Made by a program: the position numbers and the translations under genes. This document shows, one piece after another, positions 42,436 through 52,200 of a DNA stretch of 64,000 nt. This DNA comes from Chengkuizengella axinellae (GTDB taxonomy: Bacteria; Bacillota; Bacilli; Paenibacillales; KCTC-33759), in assembly GCF_030730905.1 (NCBI RefSeq), contig NZ_JAVAMP010000009.1:110081-174080 (forward strand). Reading direction: 5' to 3'. The notes below the pieces were generated by a model that was not told where the DNA came from, made no database searches, and worked only from the letters and a program-made list of their open reading frames with translations. The number at the start of each line of letters is the position of its first letter. Position 1 is the first letter of the stretch.

Positions 42436-43308
42436 TCACTTAAACATGCTGTTCAGTTTATTTACATTTTCCGTCACCATTTCAGGACTGTTGAAATATC
42501 CCCTTCTTATAGCCCAGGCAATACTTCCAAAAGCATTATAAAATTCATAGAAAGGCAACAAGTTTTCCAAGTCAGGTAAACTTCTCACCGACTTATATCC
42601 GCTTAAAAAGCTCTCCTCAGTGCCCTCATACCTCTCCCATACGTATTTTTTCATTTGAGTAAAATCAACCTCTGCCTGTCCGCCTCTAGAAGATTCAAAA
42701 TCTATTACACCTACAACATGATCATCCTGCACTAATATATTTCCAGGTCTAAAATCATAGTGACAAACAACAGGATTTACATTTTTGGTCAGCAGCTTCA
42801 TTTTTTCATTGATAAATTTTACACATTTATTATGTAATTTTCGATCAAGATAACTTTCTGTGTCCTCTATCCAGAGGGTAAAATGTTCATTGATCACATC
42901 AGCCCATAAGACTTTTTTATTATCCTCTGTATTTGTTTGATTTATATCTCCATAATAGTCCAAACTCACAGAGTGGATTTTTGCTAAATTTTCACCAAAT
43001 TCAAAAGCGAGTTTTCGATTTATTGCTCCCTGTGGAGGAAGGCCATCGATATAAGACAATAACATAACATATTCTTCGTCTTCAAAAGTATCAAGAAGAT
43101 GCGGAACATTTAATGTTCCTTTTAGTAATTTTAATGTATTCATTTCTCGATGATATTTTCTTTTATTATGAGAGATTTTTAAAATCACTTTTTCTCCTTT
43201 AGTTAACAGTAACTTTGATACAATTGAACTATAAGATTCCGGTACACTATCGATCTGCAATACTTTTAGATTCATTTTCTTTATGATTTTATTTAAGGTC
43301 TGCTTCAT
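42436..43308 (-). CDS. Aminoglycoside-phosphotransferase-like kinase (APH family)
   Basis: 290 residues. Kinase-like fold: VILKISHNKRKYHREMNTLKLL (ATP lysine region), VMLLSYIDGLPP, catalytic loop VCHYDFRPGNILV with the HxDxxxxN pattern, and the metal site GVIDFESSRGG. It probably phosphorylates a small molecule or sugar. Resistance activity cannot be claimed. Its ATG overlaps the stop of the preceding GNAT gene (ATGA), so the two are coupled. Confidence 0.82.
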   Translation of the reverse strand: MKQTLNKIIKKMNLKVLQIDSVPESYSSIVSKLLLTKGEKVILKISHNKRKYHREMNTLKLLKGTLNVPHLLDTFEDEEYVMLLSYIDGLPPQGAINRKLAFEFGENLAKIHSVSLDYYGDINQTNTEDNKKVLWADVINEHFTLWIEDTESYLDRKLHNKCVKFINEKMKLLTKNVNPVVCHYDFRPGNILVQDDHVVGVIDFESSRGGQAEVDFTQMKKYVWERYEGTEESFLSGYKSVRSLPDLENLLPFYEFYNAFGSIAWAIRRGYFNSPEMVTENVNKLNSMFK

Positions 43309-43763
43309 AGATCCCCCATTAATTTTTCCAAAAATACTAAATGCAATCGTTCATGTTCTTCTATTACTTTACACTTTTTATATCCTAGTTTTTCATATAG
43401 ATAAATGTTTTTGAAACTTTTATGACCAGTAAATAATTCAAATCGATTACAAGTTTTAAAATGTTGTTCTATTTCTTGTATTAACCTAGTTCCTATCCCT
43501 TGATTTTGATGATCTGGTTGAACAATAATTCTACCGATATAACCTGTATTATCTATTTTATAGCCGCGGATGGATCCTATGATCTTGCCATTTTGTTCAG
43601 CTTTGAAAATGGTATGTCTGTTATATTGTTGTGTTATTTCTTCAATCGTTTCCATTAGTGGTGGAATTGTAAAATCATTATATAAAAATGCTTCACTTTG
43701 ATACGCAAGTTTTTGTAATTGAAGAATTTCTTTTAAATCGTTAAATTCAACTTTTTTAATCAT
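43305..43763 (-). CDS. GNAT-family N-acetyltransferase
   Basis: 152 residues from the ATG after AAAGGATG; the longer reading frame has no better site. It has a VEFNDLKEILQLQKLAYQSEA start, GKIIGSIRGY, IVQPDHQNQGIGTRLIQEIE (acetyl-CoA loop) and YLYEKLGYKKCKVIEE. This is the putA/YjhQ-like single-domain type with unknown substrate. Coupled to the APH-like kinase gene downstream by a four-base overlap. Confidence 0.83.
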   Translation of the reverse strand: MIKKVEFNDLKEILQLQKLAYQSEAFLYNDFTIPPLMETIEEITQQYNRHTIFKAEQNGKIIGSIRGYKIDNTGYIGRIIVQPDHQNQGIGTRLIQEIEQHFKTCNRFELFTGHKSFKNIYLYEKLGYKKCKVIEEHERLHLVFLEKLMGDL

Positions 43764-43958
43764 CGGCCTGCACATCCTTTTCAAATTCAACTTTTGTCAA
43801 CGCTATCATCGTAGCTTTAATTATAACTATATATTTTTTATTTTAAAAGCTACTTATCATTTGATAAGGACATGTTAGTAATCATGTTCATTTGATTAAA
43901 GTGAATAAGAATATAACAAGATTAAAAAATGTATGTACTATTTATACGATCTATATCA

Positions 43959-45095
43959 TTACTTTTTCTCTAATTCAAAAATGAACTCATTCGCTTTTCT
44001 TTTATTTAATTTATAGTCACCATCTATTCCTAATTTTGTAGTTAATTCTTCAATTCTTTTGATTTGATAGGAAGTAGGAGGTTGCAGTTCTATGATTCTA
44101 TCATAATTTAGATAGGTTACTTTTGCTGCTGTTTCTGGTGTAAGCAGATCAACTAATTCATATATTGACAGTGCGGCAGCTTCATAACCTACCTCAGACC
44201 CTGAATCAGTTGAAACAAAAAATCTCTCAGAAAATTTTTCAATTAAAGGTACGAAGTCTATCAATTTATACCCACTATTTGAATTATATGCTGTAAAACC
44301 TGCAAAAAAATCAATATATAAATTATCGTATTTTTTCATAAGCGACTCCAATTGAATGGGAGAAGTATAGACATTACCGTGGGCGAAAACAAAAATGGTT
44401 TCAGGGTGGTTTGTTAATGCTTTTTCAAACTGAAACATTGGAGTACCATTTGGCGGATCTATGTGAAGAAGAATAGGTGTTTTATACTGTGCAGCTAACT
44501 GATAGATTTCTGGAAGATTCCCATCATACGGATGTTCAGATTTCCATTTTACGTTACTGGCTGGTGAGTATGTTGAAGCAACCATAAGTTCACCAATATT
44601 CAAATAACCTTTTTCCAGATTTTCTTTTACGATCTCCAAACCCTTTTCTTCTTCATAAATAGGAACGCCTGCAAAAGAAGGAATAATACGATCAGGCATG
44701 TTTTTATATTGGGTCCATGATTTGTTATCTGTACTAATCGCCGCTGGTTCAGATATATTCCCAAACAATACAATTCGATCTAAACCATATGTATCCCAAG
44801 TGCTCACAGATATTGATTGAGCATCATGATTATGAACATCAATGACCGGAAGGTCTTTATATATCTCATAAAGTGGCAAACTATCATTTCTATTTTCTCT
44901 TATATTTTTTATAAGTTCTATTAAAGACAAATCAGGGTCATATACAGTTTCTGTAATGACCCTTAATTTATTATCTTCTTTTTCTTTTAATTGTTCTTTT
45001 TGTTCGTGTTCGGTTTTCAATTCTTCATTACATGCACTTAAAATTAAAACAATGGTTAACAAAGCGATAAAAACACTCATTTTCTTTCCACCCAT
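43959..45095 (-). CDS. Lipoprotein of the amidohydrolase 2 (TIM-barrel) family
   Basis: 378 residues with AAGGGGTG before the ATG. The lipobox LILSAC puts the lipidated cysteine at residue 22. A charged linker (EQKEQLKEKEDN) follows. The metal-dependent barrel begins with LPVIDVHNHDAQ (HxH metal motif) and has LLHIDPPNG, FVFAHGNVYTSP, LYIDFFAGF and FVSTDSGSE, matching amidohydrolase-2/PHP-like extracellular enzymes. The substrate is unknown. It lies downstream of the cellulase cluster but is separated by a strong terminator. Confidence 0.8.
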   Translation of the reverse strand: MGGKKMSVFIALLTIVLILSACNEELKTEHEQKEQLKEKEDNKLRVITETVYDPDLSLIELIKNIRENRNDSLPLYEIYKDLPVIDVHNHDAQSISVSTWDTYGLDRIVLFGNISEPAAISTDNKSWTQYKNMPDRIIPSFAGVPIYEEEKGLEIVKENLEKGYLNIGELMVASTYSPASNVKWKSEHPYDGNLPEIYQLAAQYKTPILLHIDPPNGTPMFQFEKALTNHPETIFVFAHGNVYTSPIQLESLMKKYDNLYIDFFAGFTAYNSNSGYKLIDFVPLIEKFSERFFVSTDSGSEVGYEAAALSIYELVDLLTPETAAKVTYLNYDRIIELQPPTSYQIKRIEELTTKLGIDGDYKLNKRKANEFIFELEKK

Positions 45096-45296
45096 ATTTG
45101 CGACACCCCTTAGTTTCTAATTGTCATCTAACGTAACTCCACAAGACAATTGGAAATTTAATACACCCTCTTTAATTTTAAACATGATCAACTATTTATG
45201 CTATAAGGTTTACTTTATATTTTTTGTATATATTTCATTATATTTAGATGAAAATTCCCCCTTTATTTTTAATAAATCATTACTGGAGATCTCCAA

Positions 45297-45353
45297 ATAT
45301 AAAAACTGCACCTTCAATTATTAGGATGATTGTCACTAACAATTGAGGTGCAG
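45297..45353 (-). terminator. Terminator of the cellulase cluster
   Basis: CTGCACCT-CAATT / AATTG-AAGGTGCAG stem on the minus strand, followed by TTTTTATA. It lies 33 bases past the GH6 stop and is the only one of the three hairpins after cellulase genes that has a U-tract. Confidence 0.82.
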
Positions 45354-45385
45354 ATCTTTCTTTCATATTCCTTTAAATTTTCCGA

Positions 45386-48300
45386 TTAAGGTTCAATCCC
45401 CCAAACCAGCTGACCATTATAATTTAAGGTCATATGATCCCAATCGTTGAAGGAGGTAATCGAAGCATCAAAGGAGTAGTCATTGGTTTCGTCATAATTG
45501 CTCCAGTCTGCTTTATTCGTTCTAGTCTGAACTTCACCGCTTTGTCCTCCTGCTGAAATGCTTCCTGCACCTGCTGTAAAGCTGATTTCCATATAATGAT
45601 CTGCTTCAGATGTGGCTGAACCTATTTGATGATAGGTTCCATTCACATTCTCACAGCCAACCGTTGCATAATCACAATTAAATTGTTCAGACTGATTCCC
45701 CTCTAGCGTGTAATAATAACGTATCGTGAGGTCACTTAGAGCAATGTCCTCAGTTCCAATGTTTACAATATTAAAATGTGGTTTAAATTGGTTATCCGTA
45801 TCATTTGTGTCCCCTGTTCTATACTGTAAAACAAGGTCGCTTTGGTTTCCTCCTCCACTAGATTGCGGAGTCGCATTCACTTCAGTTGAATTGCTACTTT
45901 CACCTACTTCATTTTCTGCACTGATTACATAATAATAGGTTGTATCATTCGTGACATTTGTATCTGTGTAATTTGTAGCCGTCAAGCCGCTCTCAATGGC
46001 TGTATATGCTCCTCCCGAACTTGTGGATCGTTTCACGTTATAGCTACCTGCTCCACTTACCGAATTCCAGCTTAAGCTTACCTCTCCATCTCCTGCACTC
46101 ACCGTGACTCCTGTTGGCGCGGTCGGTACAGTAACTTCACTTTGCGGAATCGCACTCACTTCGGCCGAATCACTACCTTCGCCTGCTTCATTTTCTGCAC
46201 TGACCACATAATAATACGTTGTTCCATTTATAACATCCGTATCTGTGTAACTTGTTGATGTCAACCCTGTCGCTACCGTTGTGTACACACCCCCTGCACT
46301 TGTGGATCGTTTCACGCTATAACTATCCGCTCCACTTACTGGATTCCAGCTTAAGCTTATCTCTTCATCTCCTCCACTTGTCGCAACTCCTGTTGGTGCT
46401 GCTGGAGGTATAGGATCTCCACCACCGCTTGATCCACCGGGTTCTACTCCTGAAATCAGCACACCATTCTGATATAAAGTAACCTGATTCCACTCCGTAA
46501 AGTCGATTAAGTTGCCATTAAAGGAGTAATCATTCGATTCATTTATGTTGCTCCAATCTGCTTTGTTGCTCCTTGCTTGAATTTCTCCACTTTGCCCCCC
46601 AGCAGACAAGCTGCCTGCTCCTGCTGTGAAGCTAATTTCTAAATAATAATCTGCCCCATCAACTGGATTACCCATCTGGACATGACTTCCGCTTACATTG
46701 CCGCAGCCTATGACCGCATAATCACAATGAAATTCAAAGGACTGGCTTCCGTCTGCAGTGTAATAATATCGAATCGTCAACTCGCTTAATGGTACAGTAC
46801 TATTCCCTGTGTTAAGAATATTAAAGTGAGGTTTAAATTGATTGTCTGTCGCATTGGTATCCGCTGCTTTATATTGAAGTTTTAGATCACTTGGTAGTTG
46901 AGGGGTTTCATTCACCAAATTAGAGTCTGTTGTGCCCGTGCCATTTTCAGCTGTAACCAAATAATAATAAATAGTACCATTAGATAAACCCGTATCGTTG
47001 TAGTTTGTCACTGTTAATCCTGCTGCAAGCTCCATGTAATCTCCATTGCTGGAAGTAGAACGTGCAACGGAATACGTATCTGCGAAGGTAGAATCAGACC
47101 ATGTTAGGTTTACCGAACCATCACCAGCTTGTGCAGTTAAGGTGAAGGCACCTGGAAGTGGAAGCTGTGGTGTCGCTGTGGCTGTATTAGAATCTGTACT
47201 GTCTGCACTGTTGTTGGCAGTGATTACATAATAATACGTCGTTCCATTCACTGTATCTGTATCAATATAACCGTTGGCTGTTAATCCTGTAGCAATTGCT
47301 GTATATGGACCGCTCTCCACAGATGCACGCTTCACATCATAATTTGTTGCATCAAGGGATACTGTCCAGCTTAGATCAACATTTGCATTTCCCGCTTCTG
47401 CACTCAAAGTAAAGTTTCCTGGAGCCGGAGGTGGATTTGGTATGGCGGAAGCTTCACTGGAATTGACTGACTCCCCAATGTCGTTTACCGCACTTACCAC
47501 ATAATAATATGTTGTTCCATTCGTTAATCCGCTATCTGTATAACTTAAGGATGTTAGACCTGTATCTATGACCGTATAAGGTCCTCCAGAGTCGCTTGAT
47601 CGTTTCACATTATAAGTGTCTGCACTGATCACGTTGCTCCAACTTAGAGTTACAGTACCATCATCAGAAATCGCACTCAATCCATTAGGAGCACTAGGAG
47701 CAGTATTATCAGCAGGAAGAATAGAAGGATAAGCATTTTCCACTAACATGACGAACTGCTCGTGGAACCAGTGACCTGCTAACGGTGCATCAGGCATAGC
47801 TCCTGTAGGTACCCCTGCATTGGCACCATCAGTATATTCTGGATCACAGTTTGGGTCAGGATTTTTTCCTTCATCATTATCAATAAACTCACTAGCACCG
47901 TCTGATTCTCCTGGAGGTTTCACCCATACAAAGGCATCTAGATGCGTGTTTTCAAATTCTCCAGACGCCACTTGTGGCGGTAATCCCATTCCAGCACCAT
48001 TAACGTTACACCACAAACCGCGATGATCTCGAAGATCAATACGTCCTGAATCAACATAACTATTCACTGTATCTCCACTAGCTTCAGTTGGTCGATTCTC
48101 TCCTCCCCAACCATTACGGGATGTATCAATAAGAAAACCAATATCCTCTGGAAATCCGTTCGCTACGAATGCGTTGTATAATGCTGCTGTAAAGTCGATT
48201 TCATCAAAATTAGGGTTCCATTCGTAATAATTTGAGGATTTCAAAGGTTGCCCTCCGACAGTCAAATCTGGATCGGTTAAATATGGCTCTTCAAGTGGAG

Positions 48301-49126
48301 TATAGTTAGAGGTGTTTGTAATAAATCCATCGATCGTTTGTAATCCATCCGTTGTTCCTTGAACAACATCAGTATACAAACTAACTACTCCTTGTAAATT
48401 GTTGTCCCATCCTAACCAACCTGAATGAGCAATATCCATATAAATGTAAACATTATCTATAGAATGAAGTTGATCAAGTGCATACTGAGTTGCCTCTACT
48501 TGAATACCACTAGAGTTTGCTTCAGCACACTCTGGGTCACTTAGGTTAGTTACTAGATTAGGTAGTCCATCTGGCTCAATGACCGTTACAATTCGAATAT
48601 CTTGATACTTAGGGTCCGAAAAAACGGATACAATAGGATCAATGTATTCTGTTTTATATCTCTGAAGTCCTTCTTCTGATAATGGAAGCTCACCATTGGA
48701 AGCTAAAGCAGCGCAATCTCGACCTGGCAGATCATAAATGACAATCGTAGCTGTAATTGGGGTGTTGTCTTGCTTTTGTGCAAGTGCATCATCCAAATGA
48801 TCAGCTAAACTCTTACGTCCACTGTTCTGATCTCCACCATGAATAGCAGCAATGCGATCAAGCCAAACGGCAGTAGGGTAGGATTTTATCGTTTCCATTC
48901 TAGCTGCTAATTCACTGTCATTAACAAGAGCTATAGAAGAATCTATTAAATTAGCATAATCAGGATTCACATAAGAGGTGGCACCTTCAAATGGATTATC
49001 TACATGTGTTTCACCATAAACTATTGAAATAGATTTAGGAAGGACACCAATAAATAAACTTAATATTAATATGATTGAAAGTATGAGTAAAATATTTTTA
49101 CGGTACAAATTTTTATAACTCATCAT
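45386..49126 (-). CDS. Secreted GH6 cellobiohydrolase with FN3 and two CBM3 modules
   Basis: About 1246 residues from the ATG after GAGGAAG; a GTG two codons earlier is inside that region. The signal peptide ends near SIVYG-ETH. The GH6 domain at about 45-470 has VIYDLPGRDCAALASNGE (with the catalytic acid region), VTVIEPDGLPN, YMDIAHSGWLGW, DTSRNGWGG and HLDAFVWVKPPGESDG. Its length and extra loops suit an exo-acting (cellobiohydrolase) enzyme with a tunnel, not an endoglucanase. Tail: three FN3 (478-568, 571-660, 661-743), CBM3 (749-898), two FN3 (910-1001, 1005-1091), CBM3 (1098-1248). GH6 enzymes act from the non-reducing end, complementing GH48 from the reducing end. Confidence 0.92.
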   Translation of the reverse strand: MMSYKNLYRKNILLILSIILILSLFIGVLPKSISIVYGETHVDNPFEGATSYVNPDYANLIDSSIALVNDSELAARMETIKSYPTAVWLDRIAAIHGGDQNSGRKSLADHLDDALAQKQDNTPITATIVIYDLPGRDCAALASNGELPLSEEGLQRYKTEYIDPIVSVFSDPKYQDIRIVTVIEPDGLPNLVTNLSDPECAEANSSGIQVEATQYALDQLHSIDNVYIYMDIAHSGWLGWDNNLQGVVSLYTDVVQGTTDGLQTIDGFITNTSNYTPLEEPYLTDPDLTVGGQPLKSSNYYEWNPNFDEIDFTAALYNAFVANGFPEDIGFLIDTSRNGWGGENRPTEASGDTVNSYVDSGRIDLRDHRGLWCNVNGAGMGLPPQVASGEFENTHLDAFVWVKPPGESDGASEFIDNDEGKNPDPNCDPEYTDGANAGVPTGAMPDAPLAGHWFHEQFVMLVENAYPSILPADNTAPSAPNGLSAISDDGTVTLSWSNVISADTYNVKRSSDSGGPYTVIDTGLTSLSYTDSGLTNGTTYYYVVSAVNDIGESVNSSEASAIPNPPPAPGNFTLSAEAGNANVDLSWTVSLDATNYDVKRASVESGPYTAIATGLTANGYIDTDTVNGTTYYYVITANNSADSTDSNTATATPQLPLPGAFTLTAQAGDGSVNLTWSDSTFADTYSVARSTSSNGDYMELAAGLTVTNYNDTGLSNGTIYYYLVTAENGTGTTDSNLVNETPQLPSDLKLQYKAADTNATDNQFKPHFNILNTGNSTVPLSELTIRYYYTADGSQSFEFHCDYAVIGCGNVSGSHVQMGNPVDGADYYLEISFTAGAGSLSAGGQSGEIQARSNKADWSNINESNDYSFNGNLIDFTEWNQVTLYQNGVLISGVEPGGSSGGGDPIPPAAPTGVATSGGDEEISLSWNPVSGADSYSVKRSTSAGGVYTTVATGLTSTSYTDTDVINGTTYYYVVSAENEAGEGSDSAEVSAIPQSEVTVPTAPTGVTVSAGDGEVSLSWNSVSGAGSYNVKRSTSSGGAYTAIESGLTATNYTDTNVTNDTTYYYVISAENEVGESSNSTEVNATPQSSGGGNQSDLVLQYRTGDTNDTDNQFKPHFNIVNIGTEDIALSDLTIRYYYTLEGNQSEQFNCDYATVGCENVNGTYHQIGSATSEADHYMEISFTAGAGSISAGGQSGEVQTRTNKADWSNYDETNDYSFDASITSFNDWDHMTLNYNGQLVWGIEP

Positions 49127-49200
49127 TTTCACTTCCTCATTTTATATTTAAGACCATTTATTTTATTATGTGCATACTCTATGATGCTTCATTTTTATTT

Positions 49201-49231
49201 GGTAGGCACTCAGACACACTGAGTGCCTACC
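49201..49231 (-). promoter_or_regulatory. Perfect 13-bp hairpin between GH9-GH48 and GH6 genes
   Basis: GGTAGGCACTCAG and CTGAGTGCCTACC with an ACACA loop. On the minus strand it is followed by AAATAAAAATG, so no U-tract. It looks like an mRNA processing or stabilising hairpin rather than a terminator. Confidence 0.55.
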
Positions 49232-49250
49232 ACCAAATTTCTATTTAAGG

Positions 49251-52200
49251 TTAAGGTTCAATCCCCCAAACAAGCTGACCATTATAATACAAGGTCACAT
49301 CATCCCAATCGGTAAAGGACGTAATCGAAGCATCAAAGGAGTAGTCATTGGTTTCATCATAATTGCTCCAGTCTGCTTTATTCGTTCTAGTCTGGATTTC
49401 ACCGCTTTGTTCTCCTGCTGAAATGGTACCTGCTCCTGCCGTAAAGGTGATTTCCATATAATGATCTGCTTCTGCCGTAGAAGAAGCCATTTGATAATGA
49501 GTTCCATTCACATTCTCACAGCCAATAGTGGCATAATCACAGTTGAATTGTTCCGATTGATTCCCATCTAACGTGTAATAATAACGAATCGTGAGATCAC
49601 TTAAAGCAATGTCCTCAGATCCATTGTTCACTATATTAAAATGGGGTTTAAATTGGTTGTCTGTCGCATTGATGTCCCCCGATCTATACTGTAAAACAAG
49701 ATCGCTAAGGGTTCCTCCCCCACTAGTTTGCGGAGTAGCACTCACTTCGGCTGATTCACTGCCTTCTCCTGCTTCATTTTCTGCACTAATCACATAATAA
49801 TAAGTCGTGCCATTTGTAACACCTATATCTGTGTATGTTGTACTAGTCAATCCACTTGAGATGATTGTATATACTCCTCCTTCAATTGTGGATCGTTTCA
49901 CGTTATAACTGTCCGCTCCACTTACTGTACTCCAGCTAATGCTTACCTCCGAATCGTCTGCACTGGCTGTCACTCCCGTCGGTGCTGCTGGTACAGTGAC
50001 TCCACTTTGCGGAATCGCACTCACTTCGGCTGAATCGCTACCTTCGCCTACTTCATTTTCTGCACTGATCACATAATAATACGTTGTATCATTTGTGACA
50101 CCCGTATCTGTGTAATTTGCAGAGATCAATCCACTCGCGATGGTTGCATACACTCCTCCTTCAGTTGTGGATCGTTTCACGTTATAACTGTCCGCTCCAC
50201 TTACTGGATTCCAGCTTAAGCTTATCTTTTCATCTCCTCCACTCGCCACAACTCCTGTTGGTGCTTCTGGCGATATTGGATCACCACCGCCCGATCCATC
50301 CGGTTCATTTCCTGAAATTAGAACACCATTCTGATATAAAGTAACTTGATTCCACTCTGTAAAGTCGATGAAGTTGCCATTAAAGGAATAATCATTTGTT
50401 TCGTTTAAGTTGCTCCAATCTACTTTGTTGTTCCGTACTTGAATATCTCCACTTTGCCCCCCAGAAGGTAAACTGCCTGCCCCTGCAGGGAAACTAATTT
50501 CTAAATAATGATCTGCTTCATCTACAGGCGTATTCATTTGTACATGAGTACCACTTAGATTACCACAGCCAATGACCGCATAATCACAATGGAACTCAAA
50601 GGACTGGCTTCCATCCGCAGTATAATAATAACGAATCGTCAGCTCGCTTAATGGTACAGCGTTATTTCCTGTGTTGACAATATTGAATCGTGGTTTGAAT
50701 TGATTATCTGTCGGATTTGTATCCTCTGCTTTATATAGAAGTTTTAGGTCACTTGGCAATTGAGGGGTTGCACTCACCGAGTTAGAGTCTGTTGTGCCAG
50801 TGCCATTTTCAGCTGTAACTACATAATAGTAAGTAGTACCGTTGGATAAACCTGTATCATTGTAGTTTGTCACTGTTAATCCTGTTGCAAGCTCAATGTA
50901 ATCTCCATTACTGGAAGCAGAACGTGCAATGGAATACGAATCTGCGAAGGTAGAATCAGACCAAGTTAGATTTACTGATCCATCGCCAGCCTGTGCATTT
51001 AAGGTGAAGGAATCTGGAAGTGGAAGCTGTGGTGTCGCTGTGATTGTATTAGAATCTGTACTACCCGCACCGTTGTTTGCCGTGATTACATAATAATACA
51101 TCGTGCCATTCACAGTATCTGTATCAAGATAACTATTGCCTGTTAATCCTGTAACTATTGCTATATACGGACCACTCTCCGTTTCTGCACGCTTCACATC
51201 ATAAGCTGTTGCATCAGAGGATACTGTCCAGCTTAGATCGATATTTGCATTCCCTGCTTCTGCACTCAAAGTAAAGTTTCCTGGAGCTGGAAGTGGATTC
51301 GGTATGGCTGAAACTTCACTGGAATTGGCTGACTCTCCTATGTCGTTTACCGCACTGACCACATAATAATAGGTTGTTCCATTTGTAACAGATGTATCTG
51401 CAAAGCTGTTGCCTGTTACATTATTAGCTATGGTTGAATAAGGACCACCAGAGTCAATAGCACGTTTAATATTGTAGCTATTCGCATTAAAGACGCTGTT
51501 CCAGCTTAAAATCACTTCACTTTCATCTGCTACCGCTGAAACTCCCGTTGGAGCATTCGGTACAGTTGGTGTCGTATCCCCAATTAAACGATCAAACTCC
51601 GCATAAGCCGTTGCCATATCCACCTGAGACCAAAATCGATGATAAGTAAATGTAGGTTTCCCATTTTCCCATGTTTCGGTAGCTGGATTCCAAGATGTGT
51701 TGTATAAGTTTTCTAAATAAGTCCAACTCGGATCGTTTTTAATTTCTGGGCGAAGCTCATGATAACTAATATATACACCATCTCCGCCCTTACTCGGATC
51801 TGAAGGAACACCGTCTGTTCCAGGTATTGCATTTCCTTGACCAAACATCCCATCCCATCCATCAGGGAAATAAATTTCTTTCTCAAAAAAGCGATAGTAA
51901 TCTGCTCTTTCCTCTGGTATAGCGATTCCTACACCATCATTAAAATTCCATGCTGTATTTAATAATTGCTCTGCCATTTCCTTTGCTTGATTTCCAAGTG
52001 CCGGATAATCTCCATATTGTGCTTTTGTACCTGCTGCATAAAAAGTCAACGCTTTAATGTAATTTCCTAAAACCCCTACATCTTGACTAGCACCTTTAGC
52101 AATAGCATGATAATCAGGATTTCCAGTAAAGTTCTCATATCCTTTCCATGTATCTGGTTGACCACTCCATTCTTGACCACCTAAAATATAAAACTGACCT

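Noticed and set aside
42436..43308. APH-like kinase as an antibiotic resistance gene
   Set aside because: The fold fits many small-molecule kinases and no resistance-specific motif is visible.
43959..45095. Amidohydrolase lipoprotein as a cellulase accessory
   Set aside because: Not claimed: it is separated from GH6 by a strong terminator, and nothing in its sequence points to sugars.
45121..45324. 67-codon plus-strand frame between the amidohydrolase and GH6 genes
   Set aside because: No ribosome binding site; its 3' end lies in the terminator hairpin; sequence is AT-driven.
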